From contig JACKLK010000004.1 in assembly GCA_024236015.1 (NCBI GenBank), positions 368,631 to 432,630 on the forward strand: DNA of 64,000 nucleotides. The letters are read 5' to 3'. Of this stretch, positions 45,219-53,787 are shown piece by piece. Made by a program: the position numbers and the translations under genes. This DNA comes from Rhodoferax sp. (GTDB lineage: Bacteria > Pseudomonadota > Gammaproteobacteria > Burkholderiales > Burkholderiaceae_C). Below the pieces are notes generated by a model. The model had not been told where the DNA came from. It did not search any database and was given only the letters and a program-made list of their open reading frames with translations. Position 1 is the first letter of the stretch. Every line of letters starts with the position of its first letter.

Positions 45219-46295
45219 TCAGACGACGACCGGCTCCGGCTCGAGCTGGATGCCGAAACGCTCGTACACGCTGGTCTGGATCGCCCGGGCCAGCGTCATC
45301 ACCTCGCCGCCGGTGGCGTCACCCCGGTTCACCAGCACCAGCGCCTGGCGTTCATACACCGCCGCATTGCCGACCGACTTGCCCTTCCAGCCGCAGGCGT
45401 CGATGAGCCAGCCGGCGGCCAGCTTGACCGCGCCGTTGTCCAGCGGGTAATGCACGATGCGCGGCTCGCGCTGGATGATGTCGTCACACTGCTCGCGCGT
45501 CACCTGCGGGTTCTTGAAGAAGCTGCCGGCATTGCCCAGCACCGCCGGATTGGGCAGCTTGGCGCTGCGGATCGCGCAGACCCAGTCGAAGATCTGCCGC
45601 GCGTCAGGCGCGGTGATGCCAGTCTCGATCATCTTGCGTTCCAGGTCGGCATATCCGAGCACCGGCTTCCAGGGCTTGGGCAGGAACAGCCGCACATGGG
45701 TGATGACGACGCGGTCGCGCAGGCCGAAACCGGTCACCGGCGCGCCATCGGCACCCAGGGCCGCGCTCGCCGCGTCCGGCGCCGGATGCTTGAACACCGA
45801 ATCGCGGTAGCCGAACCCGCACTGGGCGGCGTCCAGCGTGTAGCGTGCGCCGGTGACCAGGTCGGTGGCGTCGAGCGAATGGAAGCGGTCCTGCAATTCC
45901 AGCCCGTAGGCGCCGATGTTCTGCACCGGCGAGGCGCCCACCGTGCCCGGGATCATGGCCAGGTTCTCCAGCCCGGGGTAACCCTGGTCCAGCGTCCAGG
46001 CCACCAGTTCGTGCCAGTTCTCGCCCGCGCCGACCTCGATCACGGTGCCCTTGTCGGTCTCCTGCAGCACCCGCCGGCCCATGACCTCGACCTTGAGCAC
46101 CAGCGGCCGGACGTCGCCGGTCAGCACGATGTTGCTGCCGCCGCCCAGGATGAACCGGGGTTCGGCCGCCAGTTCCGGGTCCGCCAGCACCTGGTCGAGC
46201 ACGTCCACCCCGGTCACGCGCACCAGCGAAAAGGCCTTCGCCACGATGTGAAACGTGTTGTAGGGTTGGAGCGGGACGTTTTTCTCGACTAACAT
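45219..46295 (-). CDS. murB: UDP-N-acetylmuramate dehydrogenase
   Basis: 358-residue FAD enzyme that reduces UDP-N-acetylglucosamine enolpyruvate to UDP-N-acetylmuramic acid. The flavin-binding segment FILGGGSNIV is near 48-57, and the proton-donor Ser (about 258) sits in GNAGSFFKNP. It is a type I (E. coli-like) MurB with the extra region before the C-terminal domain. It is divergent from yajQ, and the 54-base gap contains a perfect palindrome. Confidence 0.96.
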   Translation of the reverse strand: MLVEKNVPLQPYNTFHIVAKAFSLVRVTGVDVLDQVLADPELAAEPRFILGGGSNIVLTGDVRPLVLKVEVMGRRVLQETDKGTVIEVGAGENWHELVAWTLDQGYPGLENLAMIPGTVGASPVQNIGAYGLELQDRFHSLDATDLVTGARYTLDAAQCGFGYRDSVFKHPAPDAASAALGADGAPVTGFGLRDRVVITHVRLFLPKPWKPVLGYADLERKMIETGITAPDARQIFDWVCAIRSAKLPNPAVLGNAGSFFKNPQVTREQCDDIIQREPRIVHYPLDNGAVKLAAGWLIDACGWKGKSVGNAAVYERQALVLVNRGDATGGEVMTLARAIQTSVYERFGIQLEPEPVVV

Positions 46296-46306
46296 GACAG
46301 GATTGT

Positions 46307-46325
46307 CGCATCGGGTCCCGATGCG
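46307..46325. promoter_or_regulatory. Perfect palindrome between murB and yajQ
   Basis: Nine-base arms CGCATCGGG and CCCGATGCG are perfectly complementary around a single central T. The site lies 12 bases upstream of the murB start and 25 bases upstream of the yajQ start, so a bound protein could control both. Confidence 0.5.
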
Positions 46326-46349
46326 GCCGCATTTGAAACTGGTGGAACC

Positions 46350-46835
46350 ATGCCCTCATTCGACACAGTCTGCGAGGCCGATCTCGTGGAAGTCCGCAAC
46401 GCGGTGGACAACACCGTCAAGGAAATCAGCACCCGGTTCGATTTCAAGGGAACCTCGGCCGCGATCGAACTCAAGGAAAAAGACATCACGCTGATCGGCG
46501 ACGCCGAGTTCCAGCTCGGCCAGATCGAGGACGTGCTGCGCAACAAGATGACCAAGCGCGGCGTCGACGTGCGATTCCTCGACCGCGGCGACGTGCAGAA
46601 GATGGGCGGCGACAAGGTCAAGCAGGTGATCAAGGTCCGCAACGGCATCGAGACCGAGGTGTCCAAGAAGATCCAGCGCATGATCAAGGACAGCAAGCTC
46701 AAGCTGCAGGCCGCGATCCAGGGCGATGCGGTGCGCATCACCGGCGCCAAGCGCGACGACCTGCAGGCCGCGATGGCGCTGATCCGCAAGGACATCCCCG
46801 ACCTGCCGCTGAGCTTCAACAACTTCCGCGACTGA
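46350..46835 (+). CDS. yajQ: YajQ-family cyclic-di-GMP/nucleotide-binding protein
   Basis: 161 residues, the standard YajQ length. The N-terminus PSFDTVCEADLVEVRNAVDN and the FDFKGTSAAIELKEKD segment are highly conserved. The fold is two ferredoxin-like domains. Xanthomonas homologues bind c-di-GMP and modulate transcription factors; other members bind ATP, GTP or tRNA. Which ligand applies here is unknown. Ends 19 bases before the retropepsin gene. Confidence 0.94.
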   Translation: MPSFDTVCEADLVEVRNAVDNTVKEISTRFDFKGTSAAIELKEKDITLIGDAEFQLGQIEDVLRNKMTKRGVDVRFLDRGDVQKMGGDKVKQVIKVRNGIETEVSKKIQRMIKDSKLKLQAAIQGDAVRITGAKRDDLQAAMALIRKDIPDLPLSFNNFRD

Positions 46836-46854
46836 CCCGCCGCCACCGCGCGCC

Positions 46855-47532
46855 ATGCTCCACCGCCCACGTCGCCGCTGCAGCGTCCTTGCGACGCTGG
46901 CGCCGCTTGCCGCGGCCGGCGCCATGGTCGTCGCGCCGGCGCAGGCGCAGGACGTCAACCTCTCGGGCATGCTGGGCAACAAGGCGCTGCTGGTCGTCGA
47001 CGGCAGCGAGCCCAAGCTGGTGGCGCCGGGCGAATCCTTCCGCGGCGTGCGCGTGCTGTCCACCCAGGGTCAGAGCGCGGTGATCGAGGTCGGCGGACAA
47101 CGCCAGAGCCTGCGCATCGGCGCCGCGCCGGTCAGTGTCGGGCAGCCGGTGGCGCAATCGAGTGGCGCGCGCATCGTGTTGTCGGCCGATTCGGGCGGCC
47201 ACTTCGTGACCCAGGGCCTGCTCAACGCCAGGCCGGTGCAGTTCATGGTCGACACCGGTGCGACCACGGTCGGCGTCAGCGTCTCCGACGCCGATCGCAT
47301 CGGCCTCAAGTACAAGCACGGCCAGGCGGTCCAGGTCGCCACCGCCAACGGCATCGTGCCGGGCTGGAAGATCCGGCTCTCGTCGGTGCGCATGAACGAC
47401 GTGGAGGTGCGCGACATCGACGCCGTGGTCACGCCCATTGCCATGCCCTTCGTGCTGCTGGGCAACAGCTTCCTGGCCCGCTTCCAGATGACGCGCAACA
47501 ACGAGCAGATGGTGCTGGAGAAGCGCTACTGA
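46855..47532 (+). CDS. Secreted retropepsin-like aspartic protease
   Basis: 225 residues with a signal peptide (cleavage after APAQAQ, about residue 32). An SH3-like N-terminal region (about 33-95) precedes a single aspartic protease domain with MVDTGATTVGVS (Asp133) and the second conserved part ... VLLGNSFLARFQM near 200. Single-domain enzymes of this clan AA type function as dimers; the periplasmic target is unknown. It is a paralogue of the membrane-anchored protein at 30490-31104 but has a signal peptide and extra N-terminal domain instead of an anchor. Confidence 0.87.
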   Translation: MLHRPRRRCSVLATLAPLAAAGAMVVAPAQAQDVNLSGMLGNKALLVVDGSEPKLVAPGESFRGVRVLSTQGQSAVIEVGGQRQSLRIGAAPVSVGQPVAQSSGARIVLSADSGGHFVTQGLLNARPVQFMVDTGATTVGVSVSDADRIGLKYKHGQAVQVATANGIVPGWKIRLSSVRMNDVEVRDIDAVVTPIAMPFVLLGNSFLARFQMTRNNEQMVLEKRY

Positions 47533-47572
47533 TGCGCCGCCACGCCCTCCACCCCCACCGGCACGCCGCACC

Positions 47573-48538
47573 GTGAGCCTCAGCGTCGAAAGCGAAACCG
47601 AATACGAGGACCTGCTCGGCCTGTGGTCCGACCTCGAGGCCGGCCTGGGCATCGTGCTGGGCCATTCGTCCAGCGTGCAGGAGTTCGAGCAACGCGTGTG
47701 GCAATACGACCGCTGGATGCAGACGCTGCTCGAGCGCGACACCGACGTCGGCCTGTACCTGCTGTTCCAGCTGGCGACCAATTCCCCGGTGGGCTACAGC
47801 GCCTCGCACGCGCTGGTGTGCGCGGTGCTGGCCCACCTGATCGGCGCCGAACTCGGCCTGCCGCAGGACGAACGCGACTCCATGGTGCATGCCACGCTGA
47901 CGATGAACATCGGCATGACCGCGCTGCAGGACGAACTCGCCGGCCAGCTCGAGCGCCCCACGCCCGACCAGCAGGCCGGCATCGACGCGCACTCGGCGCT
48001 GGGCCGCGACATCCTGTCCGCGCTCGGCATCCGTGACGCCCTGTGGCTGGACATCGTCGCGCACCATCACGACGAGATCGCCGGCAACAAACCCCTGGCC
48101 ACGCTGACGCCGGTCGATCGCCTCGCGCGCATCGTGCGCACCGTGGACCGCTACGGCGCCATGATCAGTCCGCGCAAGTCACGGGCCGGGCGCAGCGCCA
48201 CCGACTCGGTGCGCTCCATCATCAACGACGCCGGCGAACAGGGCGACGAGATCGGCCACGCGCTGGTGCGCGCCGTCGGCCTGTGCCCGCCGGGCACCTT
48301 CGTGCGGCTCGACAACGACGAGGTCGCGGTCGTGATGCGGCGTTCGCGCAAGCCCAACCATCCCCACGTGGCCATCGTGCTCAACGAGGAAGGCCTGATG
48401 GTCGGCCAGCCGCGCCTGCACCGCACGGCGCACGGCAGCCCGCAGATCCGCGCGGCACTGGCCACCGCGCTGGTGCGGGTGCGGCTCAACCACCACCTGA
48501 TCCTGCGCCTGGGCGCGTACGCGGCCCAGCAGGCATAA
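47573..48538 (+). CDS. Degenerate HD-GYP-like protein, probably non-catalytic
   Basis: 321 residues, GTG start. The central region has the helical order of an HD-GYP/HD phosphodiesterase: His79 (ASHALVC), His140 (HSALGRDILSALG), HHHD at 164-167 and PVDRLARIVRTVDRYGAM at 180-197. However, the segment that should read HDIGK reads MNIGM (111-115), so the metal-binding His-Asp pair is missing, and no GYP motif is present. A catalytic role on c-di-GMP is therefore unlikely. It may be a sensor or structural relative. It follows yajQ and a retropepsin gene on the same strand. Confidence 0.68.
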   Translation: MSLSVESETEYEDLLGLWSDLEAGLGIVLGHSSSVQEFEQRVWQYDRWMQTLLERDTDVGLYLLFQLATNSPVGYSASHALVCAVLAHLIGAELGLPQDERDSMVHATLTMNIGMTALQDELAGQLERPTPDQQAGIDAHSALGRDILSALGIRDALWLDIVAHHHDEIAGNKPLATLTPVDRLARIVRTVDRYGAMISPRKSRAGRSATDSVRSIINDAGEQGDEIGHALVRAVGLCPPGTFVRLDNDEVAVVMRRSRKPNHPHVAIVLNEEGLMVGQPRLHRTAHGSPQIRAALATALVRVRLNHHLILRLGAYAAQQA

Positions 48539-48558
48539 GCAATGGACGCCCCCTGTCT

Positions 48559-48604
48559 GGCCGGCTTCACTTCGTGTAAGCCGGCCGAACCCCCCACTGG
48601 GGGG
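48559..48604. repeat. Two adjacent GC hairpins between convergent genes
   Basis: GGCCGGCTT (48559-48567) pairs with AAGCCGGCC (48578-48586), with an inner CAC/GTG, and is followed by CCCCCC-ACT-GGGGGG (48590-48604). They lie between the HD-GYP-like gene and plsY. There is no T-tract, but position suggests transcript-end function; the form also resembles dispersed palindromic repeats of Burkholderiales. Confidence 0.5.
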
Positions 48605-48722
48605 CGCCCCCTACGGCCTGGCAGAGCCAGATCCGTGGGGGTCTGGGCTGGCCTGCTTCTCGGCCGCTTGCGCTTTCGTGACCTGTGTTTGCACGTAATG
48701 CCCTGGAGCACGGGGATGGCCG

Positions 48723-49361
48723 TCAGGCCTTCTTCGCGCCCAGCTTCGATTCGGTGCCCTTGAACAGGCGGTTGATGTTGGCCGCATGGCGCCAGGCCAG
48801 CAGCAAGGCCATCACCACCATGGCCAGCAGCAGGCTCTTGTCCAGGTACCAGGCCACGCCGTCGCCGAAGATGTAATACACCGGCGCGAACACCGCCGCC
48901 ACCAGCGAGGCCAGCGACGAGTACCGGAAGAACACGGCGATCACCAGCCAGCTGGCGGCCGCCGCCAGGCCGAGGATCCAGTTGAAACCCAGCAACACGC
49001 CCAGCGCCGTGGCCACGCCCTTGCCGCCCTGGAAGCGGAAGAACACCGGGAACAGGTGCCCCAGGAAGGCGGCCAGCCCGGCCGTCGCCATCGTGCCCTC
49101 GAACATGCCGTACGGCTTGCCGTACCAGGCGATCAGTGCCACCGGCAACCAGCCCTTGGCGCCATCGAGCAGCAGGGTCACCACGGCGGCCGGCTTGCTG
49201 CCCGAGCGCAACACGTTGGTCGCCCCCGGGTTCTTGCTGCCATAGGTGCGCGGGTCGTTCAGCCCCATCAGGCGGCTTACGATCACGGCAAACGACAAGG
49301 AGCCGACCAGGTAGGCGGCAAGCACCGCCAGCACGGGCCACAAGGGGTTGGAAGCGTCCAT
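48723..49361 (-). CDS. plsY: Glycerol-3-phosphate acyltransferase PlsY
   Basis: 212-residue inner-membrane enzyme that acylates glycerol 3-phosphate using acyl-phosphate. Conserved motifs are GSKNPGATNVLR at 41-52 and GHLFPVF with GGKGVAT at 101-118. Hydrophobic helices at about 8-28, 55-80, 88-106, 120-145 and 150-190 match the PlsY topology. A 43-base gap separates it from the upstream ybaK gene on the same strand. Confidence 0.95.
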   Translation of the reverse strand: MDASNPLWPVLAVLAAYLVGSLSFAVIVSRLMGLNDPRTYGSKNPGATNVLRSGSKPAAVVTLLLDGAKGWLPVALIAWYGKPYGMFEGTMATAGLAAFLGHLFPVFFRFQGGKGVATALGVLLGFNWILGLAAAASWLVIAVFFRYSSLASLVAAVFAPVYYIFGDGVAWYLDKSLLLAMVVMALLLAWRHAANINRLFKGTESKLGAKKA

Positions 49362-49404
49362 CAGTCAATGTCTCCGCAGCGTCCGGGTCGGCGCCGTTCT
49401 GGCG

Positions 49405-49896
49405 TCATTCTGCCAGCGCGCACGATACCGGCCTGGCACCGAGCAGGCGCACGCACACCTCGGGCGCCAGGCCGACCAGGAAACCCCGGCGCCCGCCGTT
49501 GATCAGGATGCGCGGCAACTCCAGGATGGTCTGCTCGATGTACACCGGCATCTGCTTGCGCGTGCCGAACGGCGAGGTGCCGCCCACCAGATAGCCGCTG
49601 TGTCGGTTCGCGACCTCGACCGCGCACGGCTCGACCGACTTGCAGCCGATCTGCCGCGCCAGGTTGCGCGTGCTGACCTTGCGGTTGCCGTGCATCAGCA
49701 CCAGCAGCGGCCGGGCCCGTTCGTCCTGCATCACCAGCGTCTTGACCACGGCGAACGGGTCCTCGCCCAGCACCTCGGCGCTGTGCTGGGCCCCGCCGTG
49801 TTCGAGGTATTCATACGGATGCTCGGTGAACGCCACGCCGTGCGCACGCAGCAGCGCGGTGGCCGGCGTCTCGCTGACGTGGGCCTTCTTCGCCAT
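49405..49896 (-). CDS. ybaK: Cys-tRNA(Pro)/Cys-tRNA(Cys) deacylase YbaK
   Basis: 163-residue single-domain editing enzyme that hydrolyses Cys mischarged on tRNA-Pro. The conserved Lys52 in FAVVKTLVM is the key catalytic residue of the family, and GGTSPFGTRKQMPVY near 110 and the NGGRRGFLVGLAP segment are typical. Its ATG overlaps the stop of the aldo/keto reductase gene by one base (TGATG), so translation is coupled. Confidence 0.92.
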   Translation of the reverse strand: MAKKAHVSETPATALLRAHGVAFTEHPYEYLEHGGAQHSAEVLGEDPFAVVKTLVMQDERARPLLVLMHGNRKVSTRNLARQIGCKSVEPCAVEVANRHSGYLVGGTSPFGTRKQMPVYIEQTILELPRILINGGRRGFLVGLAPEVCVRLLGARPVSCALAE

Positions 49897-50957
49897 CACT
49901 GGGCCGGGTCGCGCAGCTCCCACCGGATGGCGTCGATCGCGGCCAGCAGCTCGGGCGACAGGACCGTGCCCCAGGCGTCCAGGCATTCGTCGAGCTGGGC
50001 CACGCTGGTGACGCCGATGATGGTGCTGGCCACGCGCCAGTTGGTGTAGCAGAAGGCCAGTGCCAGCTGCGTCGGGCTCAGGCCGTGTTCGCGCGCCAGC
50101 GCGTTGTAGCGCCGGGCGCCGGCCAGAGATTCCGGCCGTCCCCAGCGCTGCTTGCGCACCGACTCGTAGCTGGAGATACGCGCGCCCTTGGGCGCATCGG
50201 GCCCTTCGGTGCCGCTGGCATCGTATTTGCCGGTCAACAGGCCGAACCCCAACGGCGAATACGCCAGCAGCGACACGCCCAGCCGGTGGCAGGTCTCGTC
50301 GAGGTTGTTGTCGTAGCTGCGGTTGATCAGGCAATACGGGTTCTGGATCGACACCACGCGCGACAGGCCGTGATGTTCGGCCAGCCGCACGAACTCGTGC
50401 ACGCCGTACGGCGTCTCGTTGGACAGGCCGATGTGGCGAACCTTGCCCGCCCGGACCAGCCCGGACAGGGCCTCGAGCTGGTCGTGCAGCGTCGTGGCGG
50501 TGCGCTCCTTGGCGGGGTCGTAATACATCGAGCCGAACGACGGCACATGGCGCTCGGGCCAGTGGATCTGGTACAGGTCGATGACGTCGGTCTGCAGCCG
50601 CTCGAGGCTCTTGTCGCAGGAGCGGCGGATGTCGTCGGGCGTCATGCCCGGGCCCTCGCGCACCCAGTCCATGCCGCGCGAGGGGCCGGCCACCTTGGAG
50701 GCGATCACCAGCTTGTCGCGCAGGCCCGGACGCGCCTGGAGCCAGCGGCCGATGATGGCCTCGGTCGCGCCGTAGGTCGCCGCGCGCGTGGGCACCGAAT
50801 ACATCTCGGCGGTGTCCAGGAAATCGATGCCGCGCTCATAGGCGCGGTCCATGATGGCGAAGGCGTCGGCTTCGGACACCTGTTCGCCGAAGGTCATCGT
50901 GCCCAGGCAGATGGGCGTGACATGCAGGTCGCTGTGACCAAGCGGGACTTTGTTCAT
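49896..50957 (-). CDS. Aldo/keto reductase, Tas-like
   Basis: 353 residues from the ATG at 50957, chosen over an in-frame ATG at 50972 because GAGGA lies six bases upstream of it. The (alpha/beta)8 reductase has Asp48 and Tyr53 (FLDTAEMYS), Lys88 (IASKVAG) and His132 (YQIHWPE), the complete catalytic tetrad. The sequence follows the E. coli Tas subgroup (346 residues), an NADPH-dependent enzyme of unknown physiological substrate. Coupled to ybaK. Confidence 0.9.
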   Translation of the reverse strand: MNKVPLGHSDLHVTPICLGTMTFGEQVSEADAFAIMDRAYERGIDFLDTAEMYSVPTRAATYGATEAIIGRWLQARPGLRDKLVIASKVAGPSRGMDWVREGPGMTPDDIRRSCDKSLERLQTDVIDLYQIHWPERHVPSFGSMYYDPAKERTATTLHDQLEALSGLVRAGKVRHIGLSNETPYGVHEFVRLAEHHGLSRVVSIQNPYCLINRSYDNNLDETCHRLGVSLLAYSPLGFGLLTGKYDASGTEGPDAPKGARISSYESVRKQRWGRPESLAGARRYNALAREHGLSPTQLALAFCYTNWRVASTIIGVTSVAQLDECLDAWGTVLSPELLAAIDAIRWELRDPAQ

Positions 50958-50988
50958 CGGATCCTCATTCATCGTATGAATGCCGAGT

Positions 50989-52773
50989 TTAGACGCCCGT
51001 TCGCGCCTTCGCCCGCGCCTCCTCCTGCAGCCGCAACACGCGCCGCTGGACCTTGCCGGTGGTGGTCATCGGCAGCTCGGTGACGAACTCGATCTCCTTG
51101 GGGTATTCGTAGGGCGCGAGCTTGCCGCGCACATGGGCCTGCAGCTGGGCGACCAGGCGCTGGTCCAGCTCCGCACCCGGCCGGGCCTGGCGCTGCGCGG
51201 CGGCGTCCGGCGCCAGCACCACATAGGCCTTGACCAGGGCGCCGCGCTCCGGGTCGGGCTTGGGTACGACGGCGGCATTGAGCACCGCCGGATGTTTGAC
51301 CAGGCAGTTCTCGATCTCGCCCGGCCCGATGCGGTATCCGGCGGCCTTGAACACGTCGTCGGCGCGGCCCTGGTACCAGAGGTAGCCGTCCGCGTCGCGC
51401 GTGGCCAGGTCGCCGGTGCGGCACCAGTCGCCGGTGAACCGGGCCGCGGTGGCGGCCGGGTTTTTCCAGTAACCCAGGAAAAACACCGGGTCCGGCTGGC
51501 CGTGCACGTCGTAGCGGTTCACCGCCACGTCGCCCGGCACGCCGACCGGGCACTCGTTGCCGTGCTCGTCGATGACCATGACCCGGTGGCCGGGGTATCC
51601 CTTGCCCATGCTGCCGGGCTTGGCCGGCCAGCCGACGCCGCCGGCGCGCTGGTCGTTCATGGTGCAGTTGCCGACGATGTAGTTGATCTCGGTCTGGCCG
51701 AACATCTCGTTGACGACGACGCCGAGCCGCTCGCGGCAATAGTCGAACACCGCGTCGCCGACCGCCTCGCCGGCGCTCATGATGGCCTGCAGTTGCAGGC
51801 GGAACTGCTGCTTCGGCTCGGGATAGGCCTTCATCATCGCCTTGAGCGCGGTCGGAAAGATGAAGCTGTGCGTCACCGCATGGCGCTCCATCAGCTCGAA
51901 CGCGGCCTGCGGGCTGAAGCGGCCGTTCCAGGCCACGATGGGCCGGCCGAAATACAGCGTGGGCAACAAGGCGTCCATCAGGCCGCCGGTCCAGGCCCAG
52001 TCGGCCGGCGACCAGAACACCGCGCGCGAGTCCGAGCCCGGGCGCAGCGGGTCGAAGCCGAACCAGTTCTGGCTGCACACGAAGCCGCTGAGGTTGCCGA
52101 TCAGCCCGCGGTGCGCGATCAGCGCGCCCTTGGGTTGGCCGGTGGTGCCGCTGGTATAGATCAGCACCGCCGCCTCGTCGGCCCGGGTGTCGCAGGGCGT
52201 GAATCGGTCCGACTCCTGTTCGAGCACGGCCTCGTAGCCGGGGTTGCGGTCGCCGGCCCGCTCGCCGACCCGGATCACGCTGCGCAGCAGCGGGCAGTTC
52301 TCGCGCACCGACTCCAGGGCCTCGATGGCCACGGCGTCGCAGATCGCGACCACCGCCTCGCTGTCGTGCAGGCGGAACTCCAGCGCCTCGGGGCCGAACA
52401 GCATCGACAACGGCATCGCGACCGCGCCGAGCTGCAGCACGGCCATGTAGGCCACCGCGGTCTCGAACCGCTGCGGCAACACGATGGCGACCCGGTCGCC
52501 CCGCTCCACGCCCAGCACCGCCAGCGCATTGGACAACCGGTTGGCCGCCTGCTGCAGCTGCGCATACGACCATGGCACGGGGGTCAGCCCGGTGCCGTCG
52601 GCCACCACCGCGACCCGGCTGGCGGCGTCGGAGCCGTCTGCCCAGCGTCCGCAACAGGCCTGCGCCATGTTGAAACGCTCCGGCACATGCCAGCCGAATC
52701 CGCCATGCATGGCGGCGTAATGGTCATGCGCCAGCGCTGCCGGCGCCCTGTCCTTCAGTTGACTGCGTGCCAC
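50989..52773 (-). CDS. AMP-forming acyl-CoA synthetase (medium-chain type)
   Basis: 594 residues from a GTG at 52773 with AAGGAG eight bases upstream; the frame is open for 74 more codons, but these overlap the divergent hydrolase gene. The ATP-binding loop TSGTTGQPKG is at about 207-216, the hinge region reads WYQGRADDVFKAAGYRIGPGEIE, and the C-terminal catalytic Lys is in TTTGKVQRR. Enzymes of this group activate propionate, butyrate or medium-chain and aromatic acids with CoA; the substrate is not evident. The divergent partner gene starts 25 bases away. Confidence 0.86.
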   Translation of the reverse strand: MARSQLKDRAPAALAHDHYAAMHGGFGWHVPERFNMAQACCGRWADGSDAASRVAVVADGTGLTPVPWSYAQLQQAANRLSNALAVLGVERGDRVAIVLPQRFETAVAYMAVLQLGAVAMPLSMLFGPEALEFRLHDSEAVVAICDAVAIEALESVRENCPLLRSVIRVGERAGDRNPGYEAVLEQESDRFTPCDTRADEAAVLIYTSGTTGQPKGALIAHRGLIGNLSGFVCSQNWFGFDPLRPGSDSRAVFWSPADWAWTGGLMDALLPTLYFGRPIVAWNGRFSPQAAFELMERHAVTHSFIFPTALKAMMKAYPEPKQQFRLQLQAIMSAGEAVGDAVFDYCRERLGVVVNEMFGQTEINYIVGNCTMNDQRAGGVGWPAKPGSMGKGYPGHRVMVIDEHGNECPVGVPGDVAVNRYDVHGQPDPVFFLGYWKNPAATAARFTGDWCRTGDLATRDADGYLWYQGRADDVFKAAGYRIGPGEIENCLVKHPAVLNAAVVPKPDPERGALVKAYVVLAPDAAAQRQARPGAELDQRLVAQLQAHVRGKLAPYEYPKEIEFVTELPMTTTGKVQRRVLRLQEEARAKARTGV

Positions 52774-52785
52774 GCCTTGTCTCCT

Positions 52786-52791
52786 TATGAT
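52786..52791 (+). promoter_or_regulatory. Candidate -10 box for the alpha/beta hydrolase gene
   Basis: TATGAT seven bases before the ATG at 52799 is a good -10 hexamer in the tiny divergent gap. It contains the ATG at 52787. TTGACT at 52759-52764 is too far away (21 bases) for a standard -35. Confidence 0.35.
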
Positions 52792-52798
52792 CGCCGTA

Positions 52799-53731
52799 AT
52801 GTACCAAGTCAAACGACCTTCGCGCTGCGTGCGCGTGCCCATCCGCGGCCTGCAATACAACGTGCGCTGCTGGGGTGAACCCGCGCCCGGCCAGGCTCCC
52901 CTGGTCCTGCTGCACGGCTGGATGGACGTGGCCGCCTCGTTCCAGTTCGTCGTCGACGCCTTGTCCGACACCTTCGTGCGGAACCGTTTCATCATCGCAC
53001 CGGACTGGCGCGGTTACGGCGACACCGACGGCGGCGGCGTCGACAACTACTGGTTCCCCGACTACGTCGCCGACCTGGAATTCCTGGTCGACCACTTCTC
53101 GCCCGAGACACCGATCGACCTGGTCGGCCACAGCCTGGGCGGCAACGTGGCGATGTTCTATGCCGGCATCCGGCCCGAACGGGTGCGCCGCCTGGTCAAC
53201 CTCGAGGGATTCGGCGGCCCCCCCACCGAACCGGCGCAGGCCCCCGGCCGTTATGCCGACTGGCTGGACCAGTTGAAGAAATTCCGCCGCGGCGAACTGG
53301 CGCTGCGGCCCTACGACACCGTGGACGGCGTGGCCCGGCGCCTGGCCAAGACCAACCCGCGGCTGGCGCGCGACCCGGCCGGGCGCGACAAGGCCGAATG
53401 GCTGGCCGGCCACTGGGCGCGCGCGAACGCCCAGGGGCAGTGGGAGATCCTGGGCGACCCGGCGCACAAGATCATCAACGCCCAGCTGCTGCGCGTGGAC
53501 GAATTGCTCGAGATCTACAAGCGCATCACGATGCCGCTGCTGGCCGTGGAAGCGTCGGACGACGCGATGTGGCAATGGTGGAGGGGCCGCTTCACCCGCG
53601 AGCAGTACCACGAACGGCTGCAGTCGGTGCCCGACTGCCGGATCGCGGTCGTCGACGATGCCGGCCACATGCTGCACCACGACCAGCCCGGGCAACTGGC
53701 CGCCTTGCTGGAGCCGTTTCTGGGCGGCTGA
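52799..53731 (+). CDS. Alpha/beta hydrolase
   Basis: 310 residues from the ATG at 52799 (an alternative in-frame ATG at 52787 lies inside a -10-like TATGAT; neither has a ribosome site). The nucleophile elbow GHSLGG places the Ser near residue 112, the oxyanion motif LLHGWMD is near 37-43, and the catalytic His is in AGHMLHHD near the end. Family members include esterases, epoxide hydrolases and dehalogenases; the specific reaction is not evident. It is divergent from the acyl-CoA synthetase and lies 56 bases upstream of prfB. Confidence 0.83.
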   Translation: MYQVKRPSRCVRVPIRGLQYNVRCWGEPAPGQAPLVLLHGWMDVAASFQFVVDALSDTFVRNRFIIAPDWRGYGDTDGGGVDNYWFPDYVADLEFLVDHFSPETPIDLVGHSLGGNVAMFYAGIRPERVRRLVNLEGFGGPPTEPAQAPGRYADWLDQLKKFRRGELALRPYDTVDGVARRLAKTNPRLARDPAGRDKAEWLAGHWARANAQGQWEILGDPAHKIINAQLLRVDELLEIYKRITMPLLAVEASDDAMWQWWRGRFTREQYHERLQSVPDCRIAVVDDAGHMLHHDQPGQLAALLEPFLGG

Positions 53732-53787
53732 TGGGGCGTGAGAAAATGCCCGGTTGTTTCGACATTTCCCCAACCAGGACAAGCACC

